A DNA stretch of 45,971 nucleotides. It comes from Methylococcales bacterium. Its GTDB lineage: Bacteria > Pseudomonadota > Gammaproteobacteria > Methylococcales > Methylomonadaceae. The DNA lies in NCBI GenBank assembly GCA_028713055.1, contig JAQTOX010000005.1, positions 1-45,971 on the forward strand, in the 5' to 3' direction. Below the pieces are notes generated by a model. That model saw only the letters and a list, made by a program, of their open reading frames with translations, was not told the origin of the DNA and did no database searches. Below, one piece after another: positions 8,858 to 18,493 of the stretch (the first letter of the stretch is position 1; each line of letters opens with the position of its first letter). A program made the translations under genes and the position numbers.

Positions 8858-10420
8858 TTATCTAGCAAATGACGCTAAACCTTCACGATCTTCCGCTTCA
8901 AGTAAATGTGATGGTTCAATAAGTAAAATTAGCCGTTTTTGTTCTTCCAAATTCGCCACGCGAGCAATCAATTTCAATTGGTTACTCGACAAATTCGGCG
9001 CGGGTTCAATTGCCGATTTAGGCACTTTCAATACCTCCGCAACCGAATCGACAATAAAGCCTGTTCTCACGCCATCAAGCAAAAATACCATAATGCGTTG
9101 TTGTTCACTTCGCTCCATCGTCGGTAAACCTAAACGACGACGTTGATCAATTACGGGTAATACCGCGCCGCGCAAGTTAATCACACCTTCAATAAATGGC
9201 GGTGTTTTTGGCACATGAGTCAGTTCATTGGGTACACGCACAATTTCTTGTACGCTTTCAATTGGCACACCAAACTCTTCTTTATCTAAACGAAACACCA
9301 CCATTTGTTCATCGTCTTCGATAGTAGCCTTTTCTGTATCATTACTCATGGAATCATCCTGCATTTGTTCGACAACTTTTAAAGCATCGAGTACCGTGTT
9401 ATGCCGAAACATATTGTCAGCAGAAATAATTGATACCAACCGTTTACCTCCATCTAATCGGCAAATATCGGTAATTTCCGACATATCTCCATCACGCGCT
9501 AACATACTTGGCATGGCATCGACATGATTTTTTGACACACGTAACACTTCATTGACCGTATCCATCACTACACCAACTGATGAATTTCCAACCGATACCA
9601 CCACGATACGGCTGTGTTCGTTGGCTTCACGGAAAGGCAAGCCAAACATTCGGCGTAAACTCACCAACGGTAATAATCGATTACGCAAGGTCATAACACC
9701 TAAAACGTGTGATTCAGCGTGCGGTACATGAATAATATGTTCCGGTACTTGCACAATTTCTTGCGTGTCTTCAATGCTGATCGCGTATTCCTGTTCAGCA
9801 ACCGTAAAGCTGACCAACTGTAATTCATCACTAAATTGATCAGTTTCTGTTTTTTCGGTGCGACTTGTCGCATTCGTTGAATTGTTATTACTGCTCAGTT
9901 TGGCAATATCGGCAAATTCATTCGCAATCAATTTGGCGAAATCCAACACCATAATCATGGCATGACCGCCGACATCTTTGAGTAACCCCGTCAATAAGTT
10001 GGTGTTTACTGTGCCGCTAATCGAACTAACATTTTCAATTTTATGTATCTCAACGCCCAACACCCGTGATACGCGATCGACCACAAAACCCAAAGGTTGT
10101 CCTAAATCAATCACCAACGCACGAGTTGCATCGTCGTATTCACAATCAGGAAAGCCAAAAATTCGACGCAGCGAAATAATCGGGATCACTTTACCGCGTA
10201 AATTTGCCAAGCCTTCAAGCGCATCCGGTGTTAGTGGCACATGAACGACATCGGGTACACGAATAATCTCTTGTACCGGAGCCATATCAACCGCAAACAC
10301 TTCATCACCAACGATAAAAGTGACGAACTGAAGAATATCAGATGCCTCTTCACGGACGACTAACTCATCTACGCTCGTCGGTGTTTTCGCTTCTTGTTCT
10401 TCTGTAATTTCTGTCGTCAT
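8858..10420 (-). CDS. Triple CheW-domain coupling protein
   Basis: CheW bridges receptors and CheA. Typical CheW has about 160 residues and one domain; this protein has 520 residues and three complete CheW domains at about 30-165, 200-338 and 370-510. Each repeats the pattern F-hydrophobic-EIV/IRVP-HVP ... LRG/LRN ... P-ISLRR-FG. The segment equivalent to the receptor-binding NLRG loop is NLRG in domains 1 and 3 but TLRN in domain 2, so the copies may have different affinities. The linkers (about 166-199 and 339-369) are polar and probably flexible. It starts 15 nt after the soluble receptor stop and is the only stand-alone CheW-type protein in the window, so it probably builds the array through several contacts. 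Confidence 0.93.
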   Translation of the reverse strand: MTTEITEEQEAKTPTSVDELVVREEASDILQFVTFIVGDEVFAVDMAPVQEIIRVPDVVHVPLTPDALEGLANLRGKVIPIISLRRIFGFPDCEYDDATRALVIDLGQPLGFVVDRVSRVLGVEIHKIENVSSISGTVNTNLLTGLLKDVGGHAMIMVLDFAKLIANEFADIAKLSSNNNSTNATSRTEKTETDQFSDELQLVSFTVAEQEYAISIEDTQEIVQVPEHIIHVPHAESHVLGVMTLRNRLLPLVSLRRMFGLPFREANEHSRIVVVSVGNSSVGVVMDTVNEVLRVSKNHVDAMPSMLARDGDMSEITDICRLDGGKRLVSIISADNMFRHNTVLDALKVVEQMQDDSMSNDTEKATIEDDEQMVVFRLDKEEFGVPIESVQEIVRVPNELTHVPKTPPFIEGVINLRGAVLPVIDQRRRLGLPTMERSEQQRIMVFLLDGVRTGFIVDSVAEVLKVPKSAIEPAPNLSSNQLKLIARVANLEEQKRLILLIEPSHLLEAEDREGLASFAR

Positions 10421-10435
10421 TACATTCCCCTTTGA

Positions 10436-12352
10436 TTAGCCGTTCTGCAATTCATCTGCCAATGAGGCGATTTCTTCAATAGCTTCAGCCAGTTCATTTG
10501 TACCTTGAGATTGTTGTTTTGCAGATGTTGCTGCTTCGGCAGCTGCTGCATTTACAGCAAGTGCAGCTTGATTTACCTGTTCTGCATTGTCAGTCACAAT
10601 CACCACACCATCAGATACTTTTGCTGCTTGAGAAATAATATTTTGTGCGTATACCAACAAGCCATCAATTTCACTAATAATACTGCCAAAACCACCGACC
10701 AAAATTTTCACTTTTTCAGTTTCTGCAATCGCAATACTGCTATTGCCCGCTAAGTCTGAACGTGCCGTAATGACTTGCTCCTGCACGTCGCGTACCATGT
10801 CTTTGATACGTTCCGCATTTTCAGATGAATCTTGCGCTAAATTACGAATATCGGTACTTACAACAACAAAACCTTTGCCAAATTCACCCGCCCGCGCCGC
10901 TTCGATTGAACCGTTTACTGCCAACATATTGGTTTGCACCGATACAGTTGAAATAGCATCGACAATTTTTTCAACTTTGCGAGCAATTGTGCCTAACGCA
11001 ACAGTCAATTCACGCCCTTGGTCTGTTTGTTCACAAGCAATCACAACCTCTAAAATTAAACCTTCCATCAACGAACACACCGTACCGAATTCGTCACGCA
11101 TAGATTTAATAGCGATTTCACCATCTTTTGCACGGGAATCTGCCGTTTCAGCACTATTTTTTACAATGGTTAATGAAGCTGCTGCTGTATTAGCCGCCGT
11201 AATTTGTTGCTCTCCACCTTTACGAATTTCTTCAATCGCGCCAACTAATTGACCCGAAACACTGCTGATTTCATTCACGCTTGAAGATAATTCTTCAGCA
11301 GCGGCGGCAACTTCTTCAGAACTTTTTGAAATATCGCTAGAGGTTTTTAAATCTTCAGCAGTATTCGCTAAATCTTGAACCGCACTTTCAATTTGATCCA
11401 TTGCAATCGTTTGTTCTTCTAATGTTTTTACCGCCCATTCGACCGATGACGTTTGTTGAATTGACGCAGCGGCAACCGTTTCGGCAGCTTTTTGAATATC
11501 ACCAACACGATTTTTTGCTTCGGTTGCAGCATCAAAAACTTCTTGAGCGGCTTTTGCCACTTCGGCAGAAAGACCTTGGATATTAGCTAAACCATCTGTA
11601 ATGCCCGCGCCTTTATTTGCCGCCGCTGTTGCGGTTTCGGATGATAATTTGACTAATTCAGCACAACGCTTCACTTCCGATTGGAATTGACTAACGAGTT
11701 CTTGAATTTCTTTCGCACTTTTTTCAGATATTTCAGCTAATGTGCGAACTTCGTCTGCGACAACTGCAAAGCCTTTACCGTGCATTCCAGCACGAGCTGC
11801 TTCAATCGCCGCGTTTAATGCAAGCAAATTAGTCTGATCGGCAATGCGACCAACCGCCTTCACGATTTGACCAATGTTTTCAGCTTGAACTTCTAAATCC
11901 GAAATTACTTTGACTGAATTGGTTTGACGTTGAGCGACTTCACGGGTTGCGTTCAATGATAAGGTAACGTTGCCACTTAAGACCGTCAGTGTTTGTTTTA
12001 AAATACCGCCACGCTCACGCGCTTGTGCGGAATCAACAACTGCACCGTCAATCATAACCATTGCGTCGCTACACGCTTTTGCGGCTTGATCAGCATTAGT
12101 TGAAGCGCGACGTGCAGCCGTTAAAATTTGATCGCCATTTTTTCTCAACTCACGAGTTGAAGCAGCGGTTTCTGTGGTACTTGACGCTAATTCAGATGAA
12201 GCGGCAGCGATGCGTTCTGCAGCCTGTTGTTGTTTTGCAAAAGTGCGGGCTTTTTTGCGTTGTGCTTCAACATCATGTGTTGAGGTGGCTAAACTTGAAC
12301 GCAGTGCATTTGTTGGAGCTGAGGCATTTGTAGGTTTTTTAATGAGTGCCAT
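10436..12352 (-). CDS. Soluble chemoreceptor with two signalling tips
   Basis: This is a 638-residue methyl-accepting-type coiled coil with no membrane segment once the start is corrected. The ORF track begins at 12451, but the first 33 codons look like 5' leader. The ATG at 12352 ([10 protein letters not shown]) has AAAGGTAA in front of it and is preferred. There are two full hairpin tips: [17 protein letters not shown] with [13 protein letters not shown], and [17 protein letters not shown] with [13 protein letters not shown]. Ordinary receptors have one. There is no PAS, globin or other sensor domain. The N terminus is basic and low in structure ([17 protein letters not shown]), like the ParA-stimulating N termini of cytoplasmic receptors that work with PpfA-type ATPases. 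It is the first gene of the operon. Confidence 0.9.
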   Translation of the reverse strand: MALIKKPTNASAPTNALRSSLATSTHDVEAQRKKARTFAKQQQAAERIAAASSELASSTTETAASTRELRKNGDQILTAARRASTNADQAAKACSDAMVMIDGAVVDSAQARERGGILKQTLTVLSGNVTLSLNATREVAQRQTNSVKVISDLEVQAENIGQIVKAVGRIADQTNLLALNAAIEAARAGMHGKGFAVVADEVRTLAEISEKSAKEIQELVSQFQSEVKRCAELVKLSSETATAAANKGAGITDGLANIQGLSAEVAKAAQEVFDAATEAKNRVGDIQKAAETVAAASIQQTSSVEWAVKTLEEQTIAMDQIESAVQDLANTAEDLKTSSDISKSSEEVAAAAEELSSSVNEISSVSGQLVGAIEEIRKGGEQQITAANTAAASLTIVKNSAETADSRAKDGEIAIKSMRDEFGTVCSLMEGLILEVVIACEQTDQGRELTVALGTIARKVEKIVDAISTVSVQTNMLAVNGSIEAARAGEFGKGFVVVSTDIRNLAQDSSENAERIKDMVRDVQEQVITARSDLAGNSSIAIAETEKVKILVGGFGSIISEIDGLLVYAQNIISQAAKVSDGVVIVTDNAEQVNQAALAVNAAAAEAATSAKQQSQGTNELAEAIEEIASLADELQNG

Positions 12353-12459
12353 AAGAGTTACCTTTAAAATAAAATTAAAAAAATGAAAAACTGCTTTCAA
12401 CGTCGCGCTATATCGATAACAGACGAAATAACCAAAAATTCGATACAACAAGTTTTTGT

Positions 12460-12551
12460 ATGACGGTTTGAATTTGCGCCATATTCATGGCAAGGATAAT
12501 GCAATCACTACAAACCAGCAGAACATAATTTGTTATAATTCAAACCGTCAT
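12460..12551. repeat. 15-bp perfect inverted repeat in the receptor/gyrA divergent region
   Basis: ATGACGGTTTGAATT at 12460-12474 is exactly mirrored by AATTCAAACCGTCAT at 12537-12551, with 62 bp between. A third partial copy, CATTCAAACC, lies near 12595. The right arm overlaps the end of the gyrA -10 element. The arms could be paired operator sites for a regulator that loops the DNA, or could extrude as a cruciform under supercoiling. The rest of the 290-nt divergent region is AT-rich, with no further gene seen. Confidence 0.75.
12531..12539 (+). promoter_or_regulatory. Extended -10 promoter of gyrA
   Basis: TGTTATAAT is a perfect extended -10 element (TGn plus TATAAT). There is no recognisable -35 at the usual distance, which is the norm for extended -10 promoters. 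The expected start near 12546 would leave a leader of roughly 97 nt before the gyrA ATG at 12643. The lack of a -35 and the overlap with the inverted repeat are compatible with supercoiling-sensitive or repressor-controlled gyrA expression. Confidence 0.6.
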
Positions 12552-12642
12552 TTCATTACATCGGAAATAAAAGCACAAAGCATTCCACAGTCGTCATTCA
12601 AACCATTTCGTTGAACCTAAAAACCTTTTACAAAAGAGAATC

Positions 12643-15264
12643 ATGTCAAACTTCGCTAAAGAAATTATTCCAGTCAATCTCGAAGACGAGATGAAGCAAT
12701 CCTATTTGGATTACGCTATGAGCGTAATTGTCGGTCGAGCATTACCCGATGTGCGTGATGGTCTAAAACCTGTGCATCGACGAGTGCTGTTTGCAATGAG
12801 CGAAGAAAATAATGATTGGAATAAATCACATAAAAAGTCAGCTAGAATTGTAGGAGCTGTGATAGGAAAATATCATCCACACGGTGACACAGCTGTTTAT
12901 GAGACGATGGTTCGGATGGCGCAGCCCTTTTCAATGCGTCACATGTTGATTGATGGACAAGGAAATTTCGGTAGCGTTGATGGAGATTCACCAGCGGCAA
13001 TGCGTTATACGGAAGTTCGTATGGCGAGAATCGCACATGAAATGCTGACGGATTTAGACAAAGAAACGGTCGATTTTTCACCTAACTACGACGAATCCGA
13101 ATTTGAACCCGTCGTATTACCAACACGGATTCCAACGCTGTTGATTAACGGTTCATCAGGCATTGCGGTCGGAATGGCAACGAACATTCCGCCACATAAT
13201 TTGAGCGAAGTAGTGAGTGCGTGTCTAGCCTTGATCGATAATCCAGATTCAAGCATTGACAATTTAATGGAACACATTAAAGGTCCCGATTTTCCAACAG
13301 CCGCGTTTATCAACGGCGCGGCGGGAATTCGACACGCTTATGAAACGGGACGCGGCAAAATTTATTTACGTGCTAAAACTCATTTTGAAAATATCGGCGA
13401 AGGTTCACGTCAAGCGATTATTACCACCGAATTACCCTACCAAGTCAACAAAGCGCGGTTGCTCGAAAAGATTGCTGAATTGGTCAAAGAAGGAAAACTG
13501 GAAGGCATTTCGGGCTTGCGTGATGAATCCGATAAAGACGGAATGCGGATGGTGATTGAATTAAAACGCGGTGAAGTTGCCGAAGTCGTATTGAATAATC
13601 TTTATAAACAAACTCAATTTCAAACTGTTTTCGGCATGAATATGGTGGCGATTCTCGACGGTCGCCCATTCTGTTTAAATTTACTTGAAATTCTCAATTC
13701 ATTTATCAATCATCGCCGCGAAATCGTCACACGTCGTACCGTTTATTTGTTACGCAAAGCACGCGAACGCGCCCATATTTTAGAAGGTTTAGCGATTGCG
13801 TTGGCGAATATCAATGCCATGATTGACTTAATCAAAGCTGCAAAAAATCCTGCCGAAGCCAAAGAACAATTACTTGTTACGCAATGGGCAGCAGGTTTGG
13901 TTTTATCGCTAATTGAGCGTACAAATGCGGGCGATTCCCGTCCTGATAATTTACCCATTATTTACGGTTTGGCAGGCGAGGTTTATCGACTTTCTGAAGC
14001 ACAAGCGCAAGCCATTTTAGAATTACGTTTGCATCGGTTAACCGGTTTAGAACAAGACAAAATCGTTGGCGAATACACGCAATTACTCGAACAAATATCC
14101 TTTTATTTACATATTCTGGGCGATGATTTGCGCTTAATGGCAGTGATTCGAGAAGAATTGGTATCTATTAGAGAACAATACAGCGAACCACGTCGCACGA
14201 TTATTATGGAAAATCGTGATGATTTGAGTGACGAAGATTTAATTACCGAAGAAGACATGGTCGTCACGGTTTCACACGAGGGTTATGTAAAAGCTCAACC
14301 GTTAAGCGATTACCAAGCGCAACATCGTGGCGGACGTGGCAAATCCGCAACACAAACTAAAGAAGAAGATTTTGTTGATCAACTCATTATCGCTAGCACG
14401 CACGACACGATTTTATGTTTCTCATCGAAGGGAAAAGTTTACGCACTAAAAGTGTATCAATTGCCAATGGGTAGCCGAGCTGCACGCGGCAAACCATTTG
14501 TGAATTTATTGCCATTGGAAGAGGGGGAAAAAATTAACGCTTTCTTACCGACGCGCGATTATGATGAAAATAAATTTGTGTTTATGGCAACATCAGCAGG
14601 AACGGTGAAAAAAACACCATTGAGTGAATTCGCTTATCAACGCGTTAGCGGTAAAATTGCGATTGATTTACGCGAAGATGACTCGTTAATTGGCGTAGCA
14701 ATTACTGACGGGCAACAAAATGTCATGTTGTTTAGCAGCAATGGTAAAGCAATTCGCTTTAACGAAGCCGACGTACGGTCGATGGGACGTGGTGCGGCTG
14801 GTGTTCGAGGTTTACGATTAACGAAAGGTGAATGTGTAATTTCGCTAATTATCGCGTCTGAAGGAGCCGTTTTGACAATTTCTGAAAACGGTTACGGTAA
14901 GCGTACGGAAGTTGAAAAATTCCGTCATCAAGGTCGAGGTGGTTCTGGGGTTATCGCGATGAAAACATCGGAACGAAACGGTGCAGTTATTGGCGCGTTA
15001 TTAGTGAGCGATACTGATGAGTTGATGATTATCACAGACGGCGGCACGTTGGTCAGAACCCGAATTGCAGAAATTTCAGTTGTGGGACGAATTGCACAAG
15101 GCGTTCGCGTGATTCGTTTAGACGAAGGCGAAAAAGTTGTTGGTGTGGATAGAATTGCGGGATTAGTTGATGGTGAACTGGAAGTAATTGAGGCAGGTAA
15201 CGAAATTAGTGGCGTTGAACTTGAAATTGTTGACGCTGATATTGACGACGTAATCGAAGATTAA
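12643..15264 (+). CDS. gyrA: DNA gyrase subunit A
   Basis: GyrA is the breakage-reunion subunit of gyrase, which introduces negative supercoils with GyrB. The 873-residue protein matches the family length (E. coli 875) and the first 120 residues align without gaps, so E. coli numbering holds. The catalytic tyrosine is Y122 in AAMRYTE. The quinolone-resistance-determining region reads [10 protein letters not shown], giving T83 and E87 where E. coli has S83 and D87; both are natural residues in other bacteria. The C-terminal beta-pinwheel begins with a GyrA box variant, QHRGGRG instead of QRRGGKG, and the acidic tail ends IDDVIED. The start is supported by AAAAGAGA upstream. The YeeE/YedE genes follow after 5 nt. 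Confidence 0.99.
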   Translation: MSNFAKEIIPVNLEDEMKQSYLDYAMSVIVGRALPDVRDGLKPVHRRVLFAMSEENNDWNKSHKKSARIVGAVIGKYHPHGDTAVYETMVRMAQPFSMRHMLIDGQGNFGSVDGDSPAAMRYTEVRMARIAHEMLTDLDKETVDFSPNYDESEFEPVVLPTRIPTLLINGSSGIAVGMATNIPPHNLSEVVSACLALIDNPDSSIDNLMEHIKGPDFPTAAFINGAAGIRHAYETGRGKIYLRAKTHFENIGEGSRQAIITTELPYQVNKARLLEKIAELVKEGKLEGISGLRDESDKDGMRMVIELKRGEVAEVVLNNLYKQTQFQTVFGMNMVAILDGRPFCLNLLEILNSFINHRREIVTRRTVYLLRKARERAHILEGLAIALANINAMIDLIKAAKNPAEAKEQLLVTQWAAGLVLSLIERTNAGDSRPDNLPIIYGLAGEVYRLSEAQAQAILELRLHRLTGLEQDKIVGEYTQLLEQISFYLHILGDDLRLMAVIREELVSIREQYSEPRRTIIMENRDDLSDEDLITEEDMVVTVSHEGYVKAQPLSDYQAQHRGGRGKSATQTKEEDFVDQLIIASTHDTILCFSSKGKVYALKVYQLPMGSRAARGKPFVNLLPLEEGEKINAFLPTRDYDENKFVFMATSAGTVKKTPLSEFAYQRVSGKIAIDLREDDSLIGVAITDGQQNVMLFSSNGKAIRFNEADVRSMGRGAAGVRGLRLTKGECVISLIIASEGAVLTISENGYGKRTEVEKFRHQGRGGSGVIAMKTSERNGAVIGALLVSDTDELMIITDGGTLVRTRIAEISVVGRIAQGVRVIRLDEGEKVVGVDRIAGLVDGELEVIEAGNEISGVELEIVDADIDDVIED

Positions 15265-15269
15265 ACGTA

Positions 15270-15698
15270 ATGGAAAATTTTACGCCTTATTCAGCATTTT
15301 TTGGTGGCAGTTTGATTGGTTTATCTGCTGCCTTATTGCTGTATTTTAATGGTCGCATTGCAGGAATTTCAGGCATAATTGCTGGCGCATTTAGTGTTAA
15401 AGATAATGACAGATATTGGCGATTTTTCTTTTTAATCGGACTGATTTTAGCAGCTGTCATTTTCAACTTATTTGTTTCATCCTCGCCAGCTGCTTATTCA
15501 CGGTCAACGTTGTTGCTGGTAATTTCGGGCATTTTAGTAGGTTATGGCACTCGTTTAGGTAGTGGTTGTACCAGTGGACATGCAGTTTGCGGCATGGCGA
15601 GACTTTCAATGCGTTCAATTGCAGCAACGATTACATTTATGTTCGTGGCGATGTTAACCGTGTTTATTACACGTCATTTATTTGGAGTTTCACAATGA
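15270..15698 (+). CDS. YeeE/YedE-family membrane protein, N-terminal half type
   Basis: This 142-residue protein of about four membrane segments belongs to the YeeE/YedE (DUF395, sulf_transp) family. The signature GSGCTSGHAVCGMARLS (about 107-123) holds the cysteines that in TsuA/YeeE are thought to carry thiosulfate or other sulfur compounds across the membrane. Full-length YeeE has two such halves in one chain of about 350 residues; here the halves are two genes. The stop overlaps the next start as ATGA, so the two are coupled and probably assemble together. It starts 5 nt after gyrA. The true substrate is not shown by sequence. Confidence 0.9.
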   Translation: MENFTPYSAFFGGSLIGLSAALLLYFNGRIAGISGIIAGAFSVKDNDRYWRFFFLIGLILAAVIFNLFVSSSPAAYSRSTLLLVISGILVGYGTRLGSGCTSGHAVCGMARLSMRSIAATITFMFVAMLTVFITRHLFGVSQ

Positions 15699-16114
15699 CA
15701 AAGAATAAAGCCGCGCTGCTCTGTGGCGTTTTATTTGGTTTGGGATTAGCAATTTCGCAAATGAATAATCCTGACAAAGTGCTGGCATTTTTGGATGTTA
15801 CGGGGAATTGGGACGCTAGTTTAGCCTTTGTGATGGCTGGGGCATTGATAACATTGGCAACATTGCAGCACTTTATTTTGAAACGTTCACAGCCCGTTTG
15901 CGATACCGAATTTCATTTGCCGAAAGTCAATAACCCCATCGACAAGCGTTTAATTTTAGGGGCGATTATTTTTGGAATAGGCTGGGGATTAGTCGGTTTT
16001 TGTCCAGGTGCGGTACTCGCCGCTTGGGGGGATGGAAAAATCGAACCATTTTTATTTACCTTCGCTTTGGGCGGAGGCATGATGTTATTTAGTTGGCTTC
16101 ACGATACAAAATAA
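15695..16114 (+). CDS. YeeE/YedE-family membrane protein, C-terminal half type
   Basis: This 139-residue membrane protein is the partner half of the preceding gene. The ORF track starts it at 15566, but that extension is the out-of-frame shadow of the previous gene. The ATG at 15695 (MTKNKAALLCG) gives a four-base ATGA overlap and is the right start. The conserved motif is GFCPGAVLAAWG (about 104-115), with one cysteine in the position used by the second half of YeeE. The chain ends FSWLHDTK. Together the two halves should form one sulfur-compound channel or carrier. Confidence 0.9.
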   Translation: MTKNKAALLCGVLFGLGLAISQMNNPDKVLAFLDVTGNWDASLAFVMAGALITLATLQHFILKRSQPVCDTEFHLPKVNNPIDKRLILGAIIFGIGWGLVGFCPGAVLAAWGDGKIEPFLFTFALGGGMMLFSWLHDTK

Positions 16115-16148
16115 CGTACTTCAATCTAGCGCGTAAGGGCGTGACAAA

Positions 16149-17993
16149 ATGAAAAAATACTTCGTTCATATTTTCTTTATTCTTGCGATTAGTTTTGCAA
16201 GTTACTTTATTTTTGAGCGTGTCAATACCGAGCCGCCAATTGACAATTCGTTGGCGTATTCGGATTTCATTGAGCGCGTGAAAAATAAACAAGTCGATCG
16301 CGTCGAAATTTCTGGGCAAGCCATTAAATTACGAACATCTGATGGTGAAAACTACGAGACATTTAATCCTGGCGATGGTCATCTAATTGACGATTTGTTG
16401 GCTGCTGACGTGCAAATTCGCACCAAAGTTCCACAAAAACAATCGATGTTTATGCAAATTTTCATCGCGTGGTTTCCAATGTTATTGATGATTGTCGTGT
16501 GGATTATTTACATGCGTCGTAATCAAGGTTATGGCACCAATGGTTTTGGAAAAAGCAAAGCTCGGATGCTTGAAGAAGATAAATTAACGGTTAAATTTGC
16601 GGATGTTGCCGGATGTGAAGAAGCGAAAGAAGATGTCGCAGAATTAGTCGATTTCCTTGCTGCACCACAAAAATTCCAACAATTAGGCGGACAAATTCCA
16701 CGCGGTATTTTGATGGTTGGTCCTCCAGGAACAGGTAAAACCTTAATTGCCAAAGCAATCGCGGGCGAAGCGGGTGTTAAATTTTTCAGCATTTCAGGTT
16801 CAGATTTTGTTGAAATGTTTGTTGGCGTTGGTGCATCACGGGTTCGTGATATGTTTGCACAAGCTAAAGAACATTCACCCTGTATTATATTTATCGATGA
16901 AATTGATGCAGTCGGGCGGCAACGTGGTGGTGCTGGAATGGGCGGCGGTAATGACGAACGTGAACAAACCTTAAACCAATTACTTGTCGAAATGGACGGA
17001 TTCAATGGCAACGAAGGTGTGATTGTTATTGCCGCCACAAACCGCGCCGATGTACTCGACAAAGCGTTATTAAGACCTGGACGTTTTGATAGACAAGTGA
17101 ATGTTGGTTTACCCGATGTGCGTGGACGGGAACAAATTTTAAATGTTCATATCAAAAAAGTACCTGCCGCCGCCGATGTTAAATTGTATGATTTAGCGCG
17201 TGGCACACCAGGTTTTTCCGGTGCCGATTTAGCCAATATTGTGAACGAGGCAGCGTTGCTCGCCGCCCGTTCCGATAAAAAAGAAGTCAGCATGAGTGAC
17301 CTCGAAAAAGCTAAAGATAAAATTTTGATGGGCGCAGAAAAGCGCACGATGGTCATGAGCGAAGAAGATAAATTACTTACGGCTTACCATGAAGCTGGAC
17401 ATTGCATCGTTGGTCAATTATCACCTGAACATGATGCAGTTTATAAAGTGAGTATCATGCCGCGAGGTCGAGCGTTAGGTATTACGATGTTTTTGCCTGA
17501 ACAAGATCAATACAGTGCAAGTAAACGTAAATTAGAAAGCCAAATTGCTAGTTTATTCGGTGGACGAATTGCAGAACTGATTATTTATGGTGGAGATCGT
17601 GTCACGACAGGTGCATCAAATGACATTGAACGCGCTACCGAATTAGCACGCAACATGGTGACACGTTGGGGATTTTCGGAAAAATTAGGCACGATGGTTT
17701 ACGGCGAGGAAGGTGGTCAACCCTTTATGGGTTACGCTGCAAAAGGTAGCAAGGTTTCCGAGTTAGTTTCGCAACAAATAGATGAAGAAATTCGTGCAGT
17801 GATTGATGCGAACTACCACCGTGCCGAAACAATTTTGCAAGATAACTTGAGTATTTTGCACAACATGGCAAAGGCGTTAATGAAGTGGGAAACGATTGAT
17901 AAAACTCAAATTGATGCGCTTATGGTGGGGGAAGAACCTTTACCTCATCCCGAATTTCCAATGCCGAATTTAGAAAAAGTGGCAGCGGTGTAA
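16149..17993 (+). CDS. ftsH: ATP-dependent zinc metalloprotease FtsH
   Basis: FtsH is a hexameric membrane AAA+ protease that extracts and degrades membrane and regulatory proteins. The 614-residue protein has membrane segments at about 5-22 and 102-121 with a small periplasmic domain between. The AAA module has GPPGTGKT at 191-198, Walker B IIFIDE at 246-251 and the second region of homology ending RPGRFDRQ. The zinc site is HEAGH at 414-418. Length is slightly under E. coli (644), mostly from a shorter C-terminal tail. It follows the YeeE/YedE pair by 34 nt instead of the usual rlmE/folP neighbours, so it may be a second ftsH copy. Confidence 0.98.
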   Translation: MKKYFVHIFFILAISFASYFIFERVNTEPPIDNSLAYSDFIERVKNKQVDRVEISGQAIKLRTSDGENYETFNPGDGHLIDDLLAADVQIRTKVPQKQSMFMQIFIAWFPMLLMIVVWIIYMRRNQGYGTNGFGKSKARMLEEDKLTVKFADVAGCEEAKEDVAELVDFLAAPQKFQQLGGQIPRGILMVGPPGTGKTLIAKAIAGEAGVKFFSISGSDFVEMFVGVGASRVRDMFAQAKEHSPCIIFIDEIDAVGRQRGGAGMGGGNDEREQTLNQLLVEMDGFNGNEGVIVIAATNRADVLDKALLRPGRFDRQVNVGLPDVRGREQILNVHIKKVPAAADVKLYDLARGTPGFSGADLANIVNEAALLAARSDKKEVSMSDLEKAKDKILMGAEKRTMVMSEEDKLLTAYHEAGHCIVGQLSPEHDAVYKVSIMPRGRALGITMFLPEQDQYSASKRKLESQIASLFGGRIAELIIYGGDRVTTGASNDIERATELARNMVTRWGFSEKLGTMVYGEEGGQPFMGYAAKGSKVSELVSQQIDEEIRAVIDANYHRAETILQDNLSILHNMAKALMKWETIDKTQIDALMVGEEPLPHPEFPMPNLEKVAAV

Positions 17994-18048
17994 ATGATAA
18001 TTTCGTATCATGATTCGCAATATGGTGAGTCGCGCCAAGTTTTAGTAT

Positions 18049-18076
18049 GTTCACTGCCGAACAGGCGGCTTAGAAA
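18049..18076 (+). repeat. Solitary type I-F CRISPR repeat-like sequence
   Basis: These 28 nt begin GTTCACTGCC and end GGCTTAGAAA. Compared with type I-F (Csy/Cas6f) repeats of the Yersinia/Pseudomonas kind, I count two differences from the form I remember: one in the loop and one A-to-G in the stem. The stem is CTGCC-loop-GGCGG, so in RNA the change is a tolerated U-G wobble. The last eight bases, CTTAGAAA, match the usual crRNA 5' handle. No second repeat occurs about 32 nt up- or downstream and there are no cas genes in the window, so this is not an array. It lies 55 nt after ftsH and 33 nt before the DUF2069 start. Confidence 0.75.
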
Positions 18077-18109
18077 TGAAAGTGTGAATGAAAATGTGTT
18101 GGTGTTATT

Positions 18110-18463
18110 GTGAAAACACAGCATTTTTATTGGCTTGCACTCATCGCATTTTTTGGACTATTCGGTTTGCTAATGCTTTGGCAAACCGTTTTGGCTCCGT
18201 CAACCCGCTTTCCCGTTGCACTACTTTTATTACTGAATATCACACCGTTGTTGATTCCATTGCGTGGTTTTCTCAATGGTGACAAAAAAAATTGCTCATG
18301 GATGGCTTACATCAGCTTATTTTATTTAATTCACGGTGCCGTCGAATGTTACGCTAATGCCGATGAACGCTGGCTTGCAGCATTGGAAGTGTTTTTAAGT
18401 CTACAGCTCTTTTTTGCTGCCGCATTGTATGTTCGCTCACTCAGTCGTGATGCCCGAATATAA
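18110..18463 (+). CDS. DUF2069 inner-membrane protein
   Basis: This 117-residue protein has about four hydrophobic segments and belongs to the DUF2069 family, common in gammaproteobacteria and without a known role. Family features are the RGFLNG turn, YLIHGAVECYA and RWLAALEVFLSLQLFFAAALYVRSL. The chosen start is GTG at 18110. There is no strong Shine-Dalgarno sequence, and the upstream ATG at 18088 is out of frame. No terminator separates it from ftsH, so it may be read from the ftsH transcript, in which case the CRISPR-like hairpin would sit in its leader. A strong terminator follows. Confidence 0.85.
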   Translation: MKTQHFYWLALIAFFGLFGLLMLWQTVLAPSTRFPVALLLLLNITPLLIPLRGFLNGDKKNCSWMAYISLFYLIHGAVECYANADERWLAALEVFLSLQLFFAAALYVRSLSRDARI

Positions 18464-18493
18464 CAAGTTTATTTAACACAAAAAAACCAGACA

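Noticed and set aside
10743-11252. Long plus-strand ORFs inside chemotaxis genes (for example 169 aa here, 150 aa at 4233, 111 aa at 8450)
   Set aside because: They are opposite-strand shadows of well-supported genes, with no family features or ribosome binding sites.
12353-12451. Extra 33 N-terminal residues of the soluble receptor in the ORF track, including a hydrophobic stretch
   Set aside because: The ATG at 12352 has a good ribosome binding site and the upstream residues look like translated AT-rich leader, so the apparent membrane segment is not real.
15566-15694. N-terminal 43-residue extension of the second YeeE/YedE gene
   Set aside because: It is the shifted-frame reading of the preceding gene; the ATGA overlap at 15695 marks the true start.
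18049-18076. Calling a CRISPR array here
   Set aside because: Only one repeat is present; the expected positions of a second repeat on either side do not match.
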